In this document: piece by piece, positions 7,771 to 15,678 of the stretch
Position numbering within the stretch: position 1 is the stretch's first letter
Layout of the letters: the number at the start of each line of letters is the position of its first letter
Assembly (NCBI RefSeq): GCF_023336755.1
Contig: NZ_JALZWP010000002.1
Span: 1-64,000, forward strand
DNA from: Roseinatronobacter domitianus
Lineage (GTDB): Bacteria > Pseudomonadota > Alphaproteobacteria > Rhodobacterales > Rhodobacteraceae
Direction of reading: 5' to 3'
Length of the DNA stretch: 64,000 nt
The notes under the pieces: generated by a model
Told to the model about the DNA's origin: nothing
Databases searched by the model: none
Seen by the model: the letters and a program-made list of their open reading frames with translations, nothing else
Translations under genes and position numbers: made by a program

Positions 7771-8480
7771 TTGTCGATCCCAAAGCTTTCGTCAGTAATG
7801 CCTTGATTCGACGTGCCGTTGACACCGAACTGAAACCCACCCGGAGGCGGGTTATCTGCGGTCACGGTCACATTCCAGACCGCATCGCTCCAATTGCCAC
7901 CGCCATCCGATGGGCTGAAATAGGCGCCGCTGGAAGCCTGCGTCAATTCATAGGAATAGGTCGTTCCACTCATCTCGAAGGTTCCGCTGGGCGTGCCTGC
8001 CGACCCATTGGTCATTGAAGAATAACCAATCTCGGTCCCGTTGATGCTAAAAGCGATCCCGTCGCCGCGACCACCGGCAGCAAAGTCGGAAACCCGTCCA
8101 ATGCCATCCCAACTATCGAGCAAAAGCAGGTCGAAGCTGATCGTCGCTTCGGTCGCGCCATCCGGCAAGATCACATCATGCGTTACAGCGTCTTCGTGCC
8201 CCGCGAACGGCCCAAGAAATGTGCCCAGCGCTTCGCTGAAACCCGTTCGGTTTGTCGACCAGCCCAAGAAATTCCCATCGTCGAACCCCATTCGGTTAAG
8301 GCCGTCCAGCGCCATGACCGACGCGCCAGACAAGCTGGCCGAGATCGCATCTGCCAAAGACCCACTGCCCGTTCGAACTGCGGCAACAGATGCCAGACCC
8401 AAGCCCACGCTGGCCGCCGTCAGCACGACCCAGTCCACAGTGACCGCACCCGACTCCGACAGAACAAATTTCTTGATCAT
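7749..8480 (-). CDS. Secreted protein with Flp-pilin-like N-terminus and beta-rich C-terminal domain
   Basis: The first 30 residues (SESGAVTVDWVVLTAASVGL and following) look like the class III signal region of Flp-type pilins: a short charged head, Gly and Val around a prepilin-like junction, then a hydrophobic helix. The usual Glu-Tyr after cleavage is Asp-Trp here. About 180 residues follow that are rich in Gly, Ser, Asp and aromatics, with a motif like FDLLLLDSWDG and a C-terminal SFGIDNYVIS, suggesting a lectin-like beta-sandwich. Flp pilins themselves are only 50-70 residues. No tad pilus genes are nearby. Function is unknown; surface display through a Tad/Flp-type route is an inference. 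Confidence 0.75.
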   Translation of the reverse strand: MIKKFVLSESGAVTVDWVVLTAASVGLGLASVAAVRTGSGSLADAISASLSGASVMALDGLNRMGFDDGNFLGWSTNRTGFSEALGTFLGPFAGHEDAVTHDVILPDGATEATISFDLLLLDSWDGIGRVSDFAAGGRGDGIAFSINGTEIGYSSMTNGSAGTPSGTFEMSGTTYSYELTQASSGAYFSPSDGGGNWSDAVWNVTVTADNPPPGGFQFGVNGTSNQGITDESFGIDNYVISSD

Positions 8481-8693
8481 TTCACACCTCGAACATTATC
8501 TGACTCTGACGTCAGCCGATCAGAAGCAACTTAGCAGCGGCATCACGGCGCATGACGGTTTAAATTATGAGAATGAAGCCCTTTAAATGTGGCAGAAATT
8601 CATCCTTAAAAAGGTAATATGTGGATTCAGCGGCCCTCTTGACTGCATCCGCTTTCCCTCATAAGAGAACGATCTGAGATCTGAGCGCTGCAT

Positions 8694-8726
8694 GCACGGC
8701 GCCATTGTATATGGAAAGCGCCGTGC
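8694..8726 (+). promoter_or_regulatory. Hairpin in the rpmB leader
   Basis: GCACGGCGC and GCGCCGTGC form a perfect 9-bp inverted repeat around a 15-base loop, 43 bases before the rpmB start. It is not followed by a T-run, so it does not look like a terminator. It could be an autoregulatory leader element. The rest of 8481-8769 shows nothing gene-like. Confidence 0.35.
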
Positions 8727-8769
8727 TGGACCGACTGCGCGCGCCCCGCACAAAAACGAGGATGAACCC

Positions 8770-9057
8770 ATGTCGCGCCGTTGCGAACTGACCGGAAAAG
8801 GCCCGATCACGGGCAACAATGTAAGCCACGCCAACAACAAGACCAAGCGCCGCTTCCTGCCGAACCTGCAAGACGTGTCGCTGATGTCCGAAGCTCTGGG
8901 CCGCAGCTTCAAGCTGCGCGTGTCTTCGGCTGCGCTGCGTTCGGTCGATCACCGTGGCGGTCTGGATGCTTACCTGGCGAAAGCCAAGGACGATGAACTG
9001 TCGTCCAACGCATTGAAAATCAAGCGTGACCTGGCCAAAGCGGCAACCGCCGCCTAA
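8770..9057 (+). CDS. rpmB: 50S ribosomal protein L28
   Basis: The 95-residue product begins [20 protein letters not shown], the hallmark of L28, and continues with [14 protein letters not shown]28 is a 50S protein placed near the peptidyl-transferase side of the large subunit. The ATG at 8770 gives the family length. The gene is monocistronic: a strong terminator follows, and a leader hairpin precedes it. Confidence 0.98.
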   Translation: MSRRCELTGKGPITGNNVSHANNKTKRRFLPNLQDVSLMSEALGRSFKLRVSSAALRSVDHRGGLDAYLAKAKDDELSSNALKIKRDLAKAATAA

Positions 9058-9082
9058 GCCTTCGGGCCGCACAGCACCGATC

Positions 9083-9108
9083 GCCCCCGGTCCAGCCGGG
9101 GGCTTTTG
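9083..9108 (+). terminator. Rho-independent terminator after rpmB
   Basis: GCCCCCGG pairs perfectly with CCGGGGGC across a 5-base loop and is followed by TTTT. It lies 25 bases after the rpmB stop and before the tRNA-Arg promoter region. Confidence 0.85.
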
Positions 9109-9131
9109 CGTTGCAGAGGGGGCAAACCCCG

Positions 9132-9160
9132 TTGCATTCTGGCGCGATCCGTTCTTAAAC
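9132..9160 (+). promoter_or_regulatory. Candidate sigma-70-type promoter of tRNA-Arg
   Basis: TTGCAT (9132-9137) and TTAAAC (9155-9160) are 17 bases apart, and the tRNA begins 11 bases after the second box. Both boxes match the consensus only partly. Confidence 0.35.
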
Positions 9161-9170
9161 CACGAACGCG

Positions 9171-9247
9171 GGTCCCGTAGCTCAACTGGATAGAGCAGCC
9201 GACTTCTAATCGGCAGGTTGAGGGTTCAAGTCCTTCCGGGATCGCCA
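9171..9247 (+). tRNA. tRNA-Arg (anticodon UCU)
   Basis: The 77-base sequence folds as a cloverleaf. The acceptor stem is GGTCCCG with CGGGATC. The anticodon stem GCCGA/TCGGC encloses the 7-base loop CTTCTAA, giving TCT at 9205-9207. The T-arm contains GGTTCAAGTCC. CCA is encoded at 9245-9247. It reads rare AGA and AGG arginine codons. Confidence 0.97.
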
Positions 9248-9280
9248 CCTGCCCCATTTTCCCCAAGGAACACCCCGACC

Positions 9281-11386
9281 ATGATAACCCCGATATCCGA
9301 GGCACTTGCAGAGCGTGGCTACGACACGCTTACCCCTGTTCAACAGGCGGTCAGCGCGCCCGATCTGGCGGGGCAGGATTTGCTTGTCTCGGCGCAGACC
9401 GGGTCGGGCAAAACTGTGGGGTTCGGGTTGGCAATCGCACCTTCGCTGCTGGACGATAAAGAACAATTCGGCCCTGCCGCCGCACCCTTGGCGCTGGTCG
9501 TGGCCCCCACGCGCGAATTGGCCAGCCAGGTGATGCACGAATTGACGTGGCTCTATGCGCGCACCGGCGCGGTTGTCACATCTTGCGTCGGCGGCATGGA
9601 CATGCGCACCGAGCGCCGCGCGCTGGAGCGTGGCGCACATATTGTTGTCGGCACACCAGGCCGCTTGCGCGACCACATAGAGCGCAACGCACTCGACCTT
9701 GGCGAATTGCGCGCCGTGGTGCTGGATGAAGCGGACGAAATGCTTGACATGGGCTTCCGCGAGGATCTGGAATTCATGCTGGGAGAGGCCCCTGCCAATC
9801 GCCGCACCCTGCTGTTCTCGGCCACCGTGCCACCGACCATCGCCAAACTGGCGCAGCAATACCAACGCGACGCGCAGCGCATCAGCACGCTGGGCGGCAC
9901 CAAGCAACACAGCGACATCGAATACCACGCAGTACGCGTGGCGCAGTCGGATGTGGACAGTGCGATCTTCAACCTGTTGCGCTTTCATCATGATGAAAGC
10001 GCGCTGGTCTTTGCCAACACCCGCGCCATGGTCAGCCACCTGACCGCGCGCCTTGCGAATCGTGGTTTGCAGGTGGTTAGCCTCTCTGGTGAACTGTCCC
10101 AAACCGAACGCACCCACGCGCTGCAAGCCATGCGCGATGGTCGCGCACGGGTCTGCGTGGCAACTGATGTGGCGGCACGCGGCATTGACTTGCCGAAGCT
10201 GAACCTTGTGATCCACGCCGAACTGCCCACCAATACCGAAAGTCTGCTGCACCGCTCTGGCCGCACCGGGCGGGCGGGCCGCAAGGGCATTTCCGCACTC
10301 ATCGTGCCGCCTAAAGCGCGCGCACGCGCCGAACGCATCCTGAAATGGGCCAAAATCAACGCTGAATGGGTCGAAGCCCCTTCGGTCGAAGATATCTTGG
10401 CGCGTGACGAAGAACGCCTCTTGTCCGATCCAGTCTGGTCCGAAGCGGCCAGCGAAACCGAAACCGTCTTCGCCGAAAAGCTACTCGCGCGCTATTCGCC
10501 CGACCAAATCGCGGCGGCCTATCTGCGACTGTATCAGTCGCGCCATGCTGCGCCCGAAGACCTGCTGCCAGCCGACACCAAACCCGTGCGCCGCGAAAAG
10601 GCACCTTTCGGCCCCAGCCGCTGGGTCGCGCTATCCGTTGGCCGTGCCGAGCGCGCCGAAGCCCGTTGGCTTCTACCGCTTCTGTGCCGCACCGGTGGTC
10701 TGGACAAGGACGCGATCGGCGCAATCCGTGTGCAGGACGCGGAAACCTACGTAGAGATTACGGCCGGATCTGTCGATGCCTTCATCGCTGGCTTGGGAGA
10801 CGGCGGCACATTGGAAGATGGGGTCACCGCCCGCCTGATGGATGGCGCGCCCGATCTGCAATCCGGACCCCGGCCAGAACGCTCCGAGCGCCCGGCACGC
10901 GCCGATAGGTCGGACCGCCCGGACCGTCCAGCGCGCCCGCGTCCGGCCCCGTCCGACCGTCCCAGCGGCCCAAAACCGAAATGGGATAAGCCCAAGGGGG
11001 ACCGCGCCTTTGGCGACAAGCCGAAGCCACGCGACCCGAAACCGCGCGACGATGGCGCAGTCAAACCCTATGAAAAGCGCGCGGCGCCAGCCAAACGCGA
11101 GGATCGCCCCGAGCGCGATGCGCCACGCAAATCCTGGGATGATGCGCCGAAGGGCAAAGGTTTCAAAGGAAAGCCGGACGGAAAATCCTTTGGTAAACCC
11201 GACGGCAAATCTTTTGGCAAACCCGGCGGCAAGCCCGCAGGCAAGCCGGGTGACAAACCGTTCAGCAAACCCAAACCTGCCGCCGATGCGCGCGACACGT
11301 CGAAACGCTTCGTTGCGCCGGGCAAGGCTGGGGCCGCAGCGCCCCGCAAACCCCGCGCGAAGCCCAGCCCCAAACCCAAGGGCTAA
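9281..11386 (+). CDS. DEAD-box ATP-dependent RNA helicase with long basic tail
   Basis: This 701-residue protein has a RecA-like helicase core with Q motif TPVQQ (18-22), Walker A AQTGSGKT (38-45), PTREL, a DEADEML motif II and the ARGID / HRSGRTGRAGR motifs in the second lobe. A DbpA-like RNA-binding region follows, at about residues 460-545. The last 150 residues are a disordered Arg/Lys/Asp/Pro/Gly-rich tail with small repeats. This layout matches CsdA/DeaD-type helicases that help ribosome assembly and mRNA decay at low temperature. The start is 34 bases after the tRNA-Arg gene. Confidence 0.93.
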   Translation: MITPISEALAERGYDTLTPVQQAVSAPDLAGQDLLVSAQTGSGKTVGFGLAIAPSLLDDKEQFGPAAAPLALVVAPTRELASQVMHELTWLYARTGAVVTSCVGGMDMRTERRALERGAHIVVGTPGRLRDHIERNALDLGELRAVVLDEADEMLDMGFREDLEFMLGEAPANRRTLLFSATVPPTIAKLAQQYQRDAQRISTLGGTKQHSDIEYHAVRVAQSDVDSAIFNLLRFHHDESALVFANTRAMVSHLTARLANRGLQVVSLSGELSQTERTHALQAMRDGRARVCVATDVAARGIDLPKLNLVIHAELPTNTESLLHRSGRTGRAGRKGISALIVPPKARARAERILKWAKINAEWVEAPSVEDILARDEERLLSDPVWSEAASETETVFAEKLLARYSPDQIAAAYLRLYQSRHAAPEDLLPADTKPVRREKAPFGPSRWVALSVGRAERAEARWLLPLLCRTGGLDKDAIGAIRVQDAETYVEITAGSVDAFIAGLGDGGTLEDGVTARLMDGAPDLQSGPRPERSERPARADRSDRPDRPARPRPAPSDRPSGPKPKWDKPKGDRAFGDKPKPRDPKPRDDGAVKPYEKRAAPAKREDRPERDAPRKSWDDAPKGKGFKGKPDGKSFGKPDGKSFGKPGGKPAGKPGDKPFSKPKPAADARDTSKRFVAPGKAGAAAPRKPRAKPSPKPKG
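11171..11218 (+). repeat. Two tandem KPDGKSFG units in the helicase tail
   Basis: Two adjacent 24-base units encode KPDGKSFG twice (residues 631-646), then decay into further KPGGKPAGKPGDKP copies. The two units use different codons at several positions, so the peptide pattern rather than the DNA is conserved. Confidence 0.6.
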
Positions 11387-11406
11387 AACAGCCCCGCACA
11401 AATATT

Positions 11407-11432
11407 ATGACGCCGCCATTTGGCGGCGTCAT
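11407..11432 (+). terminator. Hairpin after the DEAD-box helicase gene
   Basis: ATGACGCCGCC pairs with GGCGGCGTCAT over a 4-base loop, 20 bases after the stop codon. A short TTTT appears only 7 bases after the stem, so it is a weak intrinsic terminator. Confidence 0.5.
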
Positions 11433-11546
11433 GGCATTTTGGCACCGCATCGATCCGCTGAACCAGCAGTGCTCCATTCGGTTTAACCAATGCGGTTTCT
11501 GCGCCGTGTGTTGCGGCAGAAGCTGTGTTTCCATATGGTTGCGGTC

Positions 11547-12077
11547 ATGTCAGACCCCGTGCAAACCCTGTTCTCACAGGCCAGTGTTCTACAGCTTGCG
11601 CCGCAGCAAACGCTGTTTCATGCAGGCGATGCACCGGATAGCCTGTTCATGGTCCGCAAGGGCGTGATCGCACTTCTGCGCAACACCACGCAGGGCCATA
11701 CGCTTGTCTTGCAACGCGCGCAGGCGGGACAAATCGTGGCCGAAGCGTCTGTGTATTCCCAAAAATACCATTGCGATGCTGTGGCGACTGAAGCGTGCGA
11801 ACTTGCCAGCCTGCCCAAATCAGACTTTCTGACGGCGCTTGACCTGAACCCAAGCTTGGCGCGCGTATGGGCAAGCCGCTTGGCGCGAGAGGTGCAAATT
11901 GCGCGCACGCGTGCCGAAATCCGCACCCTGCCCCGCGTGAAGGACCGGCTGGACGCATGGCTGCTGGACGGGAATATGCTGCCTGAAAAGGGCGCGTGGC
12001 AACAGGTTGCAGCGGAACTTGGCGTGTCACGCGAAACACTTTATCGGGAACTGTCGCGCCGCCGTTCAGACAAGTGA
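11547..12077 (+). CDS. Crp/Fnr-type cyclic-nucleotide-domain transcriptional regulator
   Basis: From the chosen ATG this is a 176-residue protein with a cupin-like cNMP-binding fold (about residues 10-110, with FMVRKGVIALLR) and a short C-terminal helix-turn-helix (AAELGVSRETLYRELSRR). No FNR-type Cys cluster is present, and the canonical cAMP-binding Arg-Ser pair is not evident, so the ligand is unknown. In-frame ATGs also exist at 11490 and 11535, none with a clear ribosome binding site; 11547 best matches the start of the domain. The nearest genes give no clue to its target. Confidence 0.85.
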   Translation: MSDPVQTLFSQASVLQLAPQQTLFHAGDAPDSLFMVRKGVIALLRNTTQGHTLVLQRAQAGQIVAEASVYSQKYHCDAVATEACELASLPKSDFLTALDLNPSLARVWASRLAREVQIARTRAEIRTLPRVKDRLDAWLLDGNMLPEKGAWQQVAAELGVSRETLYRELSRRRSDK

Positions 12078-12099
12078 CCCGGTGGGGTAGTGGTCACTT
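12072..12099 (+). terminator. Hairpin at the end of the Crp-like gene
   Basis: AAGTGACC and GGTCACTT form a perfect 8-bp stem around 12 bases; the left arm overlaps the stop codon. It separates the gene from the convergent tRNA-Gly. There is no T-run. Confidence 0.4.
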
Positions 12100-12111
12100 C
12101 TTGGCGGAAAT

Positions 12112-12186
12112 TGGAGCGGGCGAGGCGATTCGAACGCCCGACCCTAACCTTGGCAAGGTTATGCTCTACCCCTGAGCTACGCCCGC
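12112..12186 (-). tRNA. tRNA-Gly (anticodon GCC)
   Basis: On the minus strand the 75-base gene begins GCGGGCGTAGCTCAGGGGTA and has acceptor arms GCGGGCG and CGCCCGC. The anticodon loop reads CTTGCCAAG across the stem border, giving GCC. The T-arm has GTTCGAATC. CCA is encoded at the 3' end. Confidence 0.97.
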
Positions 12187-12503
12187 TCTCTATGTGGTGC
12201 GATTTAGAGAATTGCGCGCGGGGCTGCAAGGGGGAAACGCGCAGTCTTTGAAGTTTTCGCGACATTTTTTCTCAGCCCACAGAAACGGTTTCGCAAGACT
12301 TCTGAGCGAAACTCGGTCCACCCCAGACCGAAGGCCAGACATGACCGATCCAGAGACATTGAACCGGGTGCTCTTGCCCCCACGCGACCCGGCGGCGCAG
12401 GTGCTGCGGGACCTGTCCATTATTCACAGAGTGGAAATTATCCTGCGCAAACTCTGCGTATCACAACGCCCAGCACCGGGTGGCCACGCATTGGGCAGGC
12501 TGT
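12187..12503. other. Intergenic stretch with no supported gene
   Basis: This stretch lies between tRNA-Gly and the J-domain gene, both on the minus strand. The first 120 bases are richer in A and T and may hold the tRNA promoter. An open frame on the plus strand from 12341 to 12532 (63 codons) has no good ribosome binding site and no recognised similarity, so it is not called. Confidence 0.5.
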
Positions 12504-13139
12504 TTAATCGCGGAAATAACGGCTGTCCTTGATCTGATCCCACGCCCAGACGACCTCTTGCAACCGGTCCTCGTCATGACGGGCGCCGGAATTACGATCC
12601 GGGTGCAGGTCTTTGACAAGGCTTTTATATTGCTTGCGAATCTCGGTCCGGCTCCAGCTGTCGCGCGCATCAAGGATTTCCAGCGCTTTGCGCTCTGGCG
12701 CAGGCAGTTTGCGGGTGCCGGCAGACGGGTTGCCCTTGCCGGGGTTGCGCGTTGCATTGTCGCCCAGCACCTGGTGCGGATCTTCGATGCCCAGCCTTTG
12801 CCACGCCAGCCGCTCGTCTTTGGACCCAAGCGGTTGTGTTGCACGGCCCCAGACACGGTCGCGCTCCATCTCGTCCAGCATTTCTGCCTCTGACTGGCCT
12901 TCGAAATAGTTCCACTTCAAATTATATTCGCGTGCGTGGTCCTTACAGAACCAGAAATACTCGTTCAGCTGGTCCGGTGATTTCGGGCAGCGGTATTTTC
13001 CGTCCTCGGAACAGCCAGCGTGTTCGCATTGCCGGACGGAGGTTTCCCACGCCCCCGACATGCCACGCCGCCCACGGGCACGCTTCTTCTTGTCGCTAGA
13101 AGCTCTGATATCAAATTCGAAAAGAGGTTTGCGGTCCAT
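12504..13139 (-). CDS. J-domain (DnaJ-class) molecular chaperone
   Basis: The 211-residue protein carries a C-terminal J domain of about 65 residues. The invariant HPD is in SLVKDLHPDRNSG, followed by a helix ending in YFRD. J domains stimulate the ATPase of an Hsp70 partner. The N-terminal half is not a DnaJ Gly/Phe or zinc region; it has scattered Cys and His (QCEHAGC, CPKS, FCKDH) that could bind a metal, and many aromatic residues. The client and the Hsp70 partner are not evident. It is divergent from bolA. Confidence 0.9.
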   Translation of the reverse strand: MDRKPLFEFDIRASSDKKKRARGRRGMSGAWETSVRQCEHAGCSEDGKYRCPKSPDQLNEYFWFCKDHAREYNLKWNYFEGQSEAEMLDEMERDRVWGRATQPLGSKDERLAWQRLGIEDPHQVLGDNATRNPGKGNPSAGTRKLPAPERKALEILDARDSWSRTEIRKQYKSLVKDLHPDRNSGARHDEDRLQEVVWAWDQIKDSRYFRD

Positions 13140-13177
13140 GACATGCTCGGCTTTGCGCTTTGGTGACGGTGCATTTA

Positions 13178-13196
13178 GCCCCCGACCGGGGCTTTT
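13178..13196 (+). terminator. Plus-strand intrinsic terminator between divergent genes
   Basis: GCCCC and GGGGC flank a 5-base loop and are followed by TTTT on the plus strand. The genes either side, the J-domain gene and bolA, point away from it, so no annotated plus-strand gene ends here. Confidence 0.45.
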
Positions 13197-13257
13197 CGAC
13201 TCGGAGGCGCAACACTAGTTATCTTTGACGCAGGATTGAAGAGGAACCGCACAGACA

Positions 13258-13515
13258 ATGCTGATTCGTGATGAAATAGAACAAAAGTTGCAGATCGCCT
13301 TCGCCCCGCGCGAATTGGCGGTCGAAGATGACAGCGAGAGCCATCGCGGCCACAGCGGCTGGCAGGATGGTGGGCAAACCCATTTCAACGTGCGTATTCG
13401 TGCAGCGGAACTGGGCGGCATGGGCCGACTGGCGCGCCACCGCGCGGTGCATAGCGCCCTTGGGGCCGAACTGGTCGGGCGCATTCACGCGCTTGCGCTG
13501 GATATTGACGGCTGA
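13258..13515 (+). CDS. bolA: BolA-family protein
   Basis: This 85-residue protein begins MLIRDEIEQKLQIAF and contains the BolA core with SGWQDGGQTHFNVRI followed by HRAVHSALG. BolA proteins pair with monothiol glutaredoxins and bind Fe-S clusters through the conserved C-terminal His; they influence iron homeostasis and stress morphology. The His in RHRAVHSALG is present. The Cys seen in some BolA1-type proteins is absent. oxyR follows 46 bases later on the same strand, which suits a stress-response setting. Confidence 0.9.
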   Translation: MLIRDEIEQKLQIAFAPRELAVEDDSESHRGHSGWQDGGQTHFNVRIRAAELGGMGRLARHRAVHSALGAELVGRIHALALDIDG

Positions 13516-13561
13516 CATAAGCGTTTGCCAGCGTTTTACGCATAAGGCATAATCCGCGCTT

Positions 13562-14503
13562 ATGAAAATCACGCTTCGCCAACTGCATTACTTCCGCGCG
13601 CTTGCCGAAACCCGCAGTTTCGGGCGCGCGGCTGCATTGGTGAATGTCAGCCAACCGGCAATGTCGATGCAGATCAAGGAACTGGAAGCGATCCTTGGCA
13701 CTGCACTGATCGAACGCAGCCCGCGCGACCTGCGGCTGACCCAAGCGGGGCGCAGCGTCTTGGAGCGCGCCGATCGCATTCTGGCCGAAGCAATGGAGCT
13801 CGAGGCAGATGCGCGGCATGCGCGCGGGCTTGGCGAGTTGAATATCGGGATGATCCCGACTGTCGCACCGTATCTGTTGCCCGGCACATTGGCCGCATTG
13901 CGCGCCGCCGACATTACCCGTGACCTGCGCCTGAGAGAGGCGCAGACCGCGGATTTGCTGGACGGATTGCGGGGCGGTTTGCTGGACGCAGTTGTGCTGG
14001 CAGACCCAGCCCCGGCACCCGACCTTATTGCGCAAAGCCTGTTTACCGACCGCTTCGTGTTGGCCGGCAGCCCGTCGCGGCTAAGCACACTGGGGGCCAG
14101 CCCGGAAGCCTTGCGCCCGGTCGGCCTGCCGCCAGAGCAGTTGTTGCTACTGGACGAAGGGCATTGCCTTGCCGATCAGGCGCTGGAGGTCTGCGCGCTT
14201 GACCGTCGCCAGACACGGCTGGATCTTGGCGCGTCATCCTTATCCACATTGTGCGGACTTGTCGCACAGGGCTTCGGGCTAACCTTTTTACCCGAAATCG
14301 CGCTGGCCACTGAAACGCGCGGCACGCCCGATCTTGCCCTGCGCCGCTTCGACGCGCCCGAACCCGCGCGCTGCGTGACATTGGTGCGCCGCAGCGGCAC
14401 CGCGCAATCAGATTGGTTCGCCGAATTGGCAGAGCATATCGAACAGGCCGCGCACGCCCAGATCGCACAAGCCGAAAAGATTGCCCCCCCGGACATGAGA
14501 TAA
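13562..14503 (+). CDS. oxyR: OxyR-like LysR-family peroxide sensor
   Basis: The 313-residue protein has an N-terminal LysR helix-turn-helix (residues 1-60) and a substrate-binding-like sensor domain. Cys202 and Cys211, in DEGHCLADQALEVC, match the peroxide-sensing pair of E. coli OxyR (Cys199 and Cys208) in spacing and context. H2O2 forms a disulfide between them, which activates transcription of catalase and related genes. No catalase gene is adjacent, unlike many oxyR-katG pairs. A short spacer separates it from bolA upstream, and lipA follows on the same strand. Confidence 0.93.
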   Translation: MKITLRQLHYFRALAETRSFGRAAALVNVSQPAMSMQIKELEAILGTALIERSPRDLRLTQAGRSVLERADRILAEAMELEADARHARGLGELNIGMIPTVAPYLLPGTLAALRAADITRDLRLREAQTADLLDGLRGGLLDAVVLADPAPAPDLIAQSLFTDRFVLAGSPSRLSTLGASPEALRPVGLPPEQLLLLDEGHCLADQALEVCALDRRQTRLDLGASSLSTLCGLVAQGFGLTFLPEIALATETRGTPDLALRRFDAPEPARCVTLVRRSGTAQSDWFAELAEHIEQAAHAQIAQAEKIAPPDMR

Positions 14504-14585
14504 ATGCATACCAGCCATGCCGCGCCCGCGTTGTTTTTGCGCCCCAACCGGGTTATGTGACTAACAGTTCTGAGGAGGACAGCCC

Positions 14586-15533
14586 GTGCGCGATCTGAAA
14601 CTGCCCGACCAACGCCACCCGGAAAAGGCGCACCGCCCGGTGCAGACCCAGCCCAAGAAACCTGACTGGATCAGGGTCAAGGCGCCTGGCGGCGCGGGCT
14701 ATGCCGCAACCCACAAGATCATGCGCGAGCATAAGCTGACCACAGTCTGCGAGGAAGCGGGCTGTCCCAATGTCGGAGAATGCTGGAGCCAAGGCCACGC
14801 CACCATGATGATCATGGGCGAAATCTGCACGCGCGGTTGCACCTTTTGCAATGTCGCGACCGGTCGCCCCGACACTCTGGACGCGTTCGAGCCGGGGCGC
14901 GTGGCCCATGCAGTCGAAAAGCTGGGGCTGAAACATGTCGTCATCACCAGCGTTGACCGGGACGATCTGGACGATGGCGGGGCAGAACATTTCGCCCAGA
15001 CCATTCGCGCCGTGCGCCATCGCAGCCCTGACACAACCATCGAAATTCTGACCCCCGATTTCCTGAAATGCGCGCCTTCGGCGTTGGAGGTCGTGGTCGA
15101 GGCACGGCCGGATGTGTTCAACCACAACCTGGAAACCGTGCCGGGACTTTATCCCACCGTCCGCCCCGGCGCGCGCTACTTCCATAGCCTGCGCCTGCTG
15201 CAACGCGTCAAGGAACTGGACCCGACCATGTTCACCAAATCGGGCATCATGGTCGGCTTGGGCGAAGAACGCCAAGGCGTGTTGCAGGTTATGGATGACA
15301 TGCGCAGCGCCGATGTGGATTTCATGACCATTGGCCAATATCTGCAACCCACGTCGCGCCATCACAGAGTTGACCGCTTCGTGACCCCGGACGAGTTCAA
15401 AAGCTATGAGAAAGCCGCGCTTGGCAAAGGGTTCTTGATGGTCTCGGCCACGCCGCTAACGCGATCAAGCTACCACGCTGGCGATGATTTTGCCCGACTG
15501 CGCGCGGCGCGGCTGGCGAAATTTGCGGTCTGA
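14586..15533 (+). CDS. lipA: Lipoyl synthase (radical SAM)
   Basis: LipA inserts two sulfurs into octanoyl groups on lipoyl domains, completing the lipoate cofactor. Both Fe-S clusters are visible: the auxiliary cluster cysteines Cys55, Cys60 and Cys66, and the radical-SAM motif Cys81, Cys85 and Cys88 (CTRGCTFC). The C-terminal RSSY motif, which ligates the auxiliary cluster through Ser, is present. The start is a GTG with GAGGAGGA upstream. The 315-residue length is usual. lipB is not adjacent. Confidence 0.97.
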   Translation: MRDLKLPDQRHPEKAHRPVQTQPKKPDWIRVKAPGGAGYAATHKIMREHKLTTVCEEAGCPNVGECWSQGHATMMIMGEICTRGCTFCNVATGRPDTLDAFEPGRVAHAVEKLGLKHVVITSVDRDDLDDGGAEHFAQTIRAVRHRSPDTTIEILTPDFLKCAPSALEVVVEARPDVFNHNLETVPGLYPTVRPGARYFHSLRLLQRVKELDPTMFTKSGIMVGLGEERQGVLQVMDDMRSADVDFMTIGQYLQPTSRHHRVDRFVTPDEFKSYEKAALGKGFLMVSATPLTRSSYHAGDDFARLRAARLAKFAV

Positions 15534-15566
15534 AGCTGACCGGTCACGCGTGGCAGATCGGCGGAT

Positions 15567-15599
15567 GCCTCCGGCGGGAGTATTTGTCGCAAGATGAAG
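15567..15599 (+). repeat. Short intergenic repeat, copy 1 (lipA-rpe)
   Basis: GCCTCCGGCGGGAGTATTT followed by GCAAGATGAAG. A related copy occurs between paaA and paaB (29366-29425), sharing GCCT-CGGC, a (G)TATTT core and a GCAAG-ATGAA end. I recall similar GC-hairpin plus TATTT elements in many Rhodobacteraceae intergenic regions. It ends 79 bases before rpe. Confidence 0.4.
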
Positions 15600-15678
15600 C
15601 CGGGTAGCGGGGGTGCATTCGCGCGGCTTCGGGCGTAATAGACGCCTGTAACATCGATTCAAGACACGAGGCCCGCCC

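Noticed and set aside
8583-8912. Minus-strand frame of 109 codons across the rpmB region
   Set aside because: It lies antisense to rpmB and its leader, with poor start context; the conserved ribosomal gene explains the sequence.
12341-12532. 63-codon plus-strand frame, MTDPETLNRV and following
   Set aside because: No clear ribosome binding site, no recognised similarity, and it runs into the end of the J-domain gene on the other strand.
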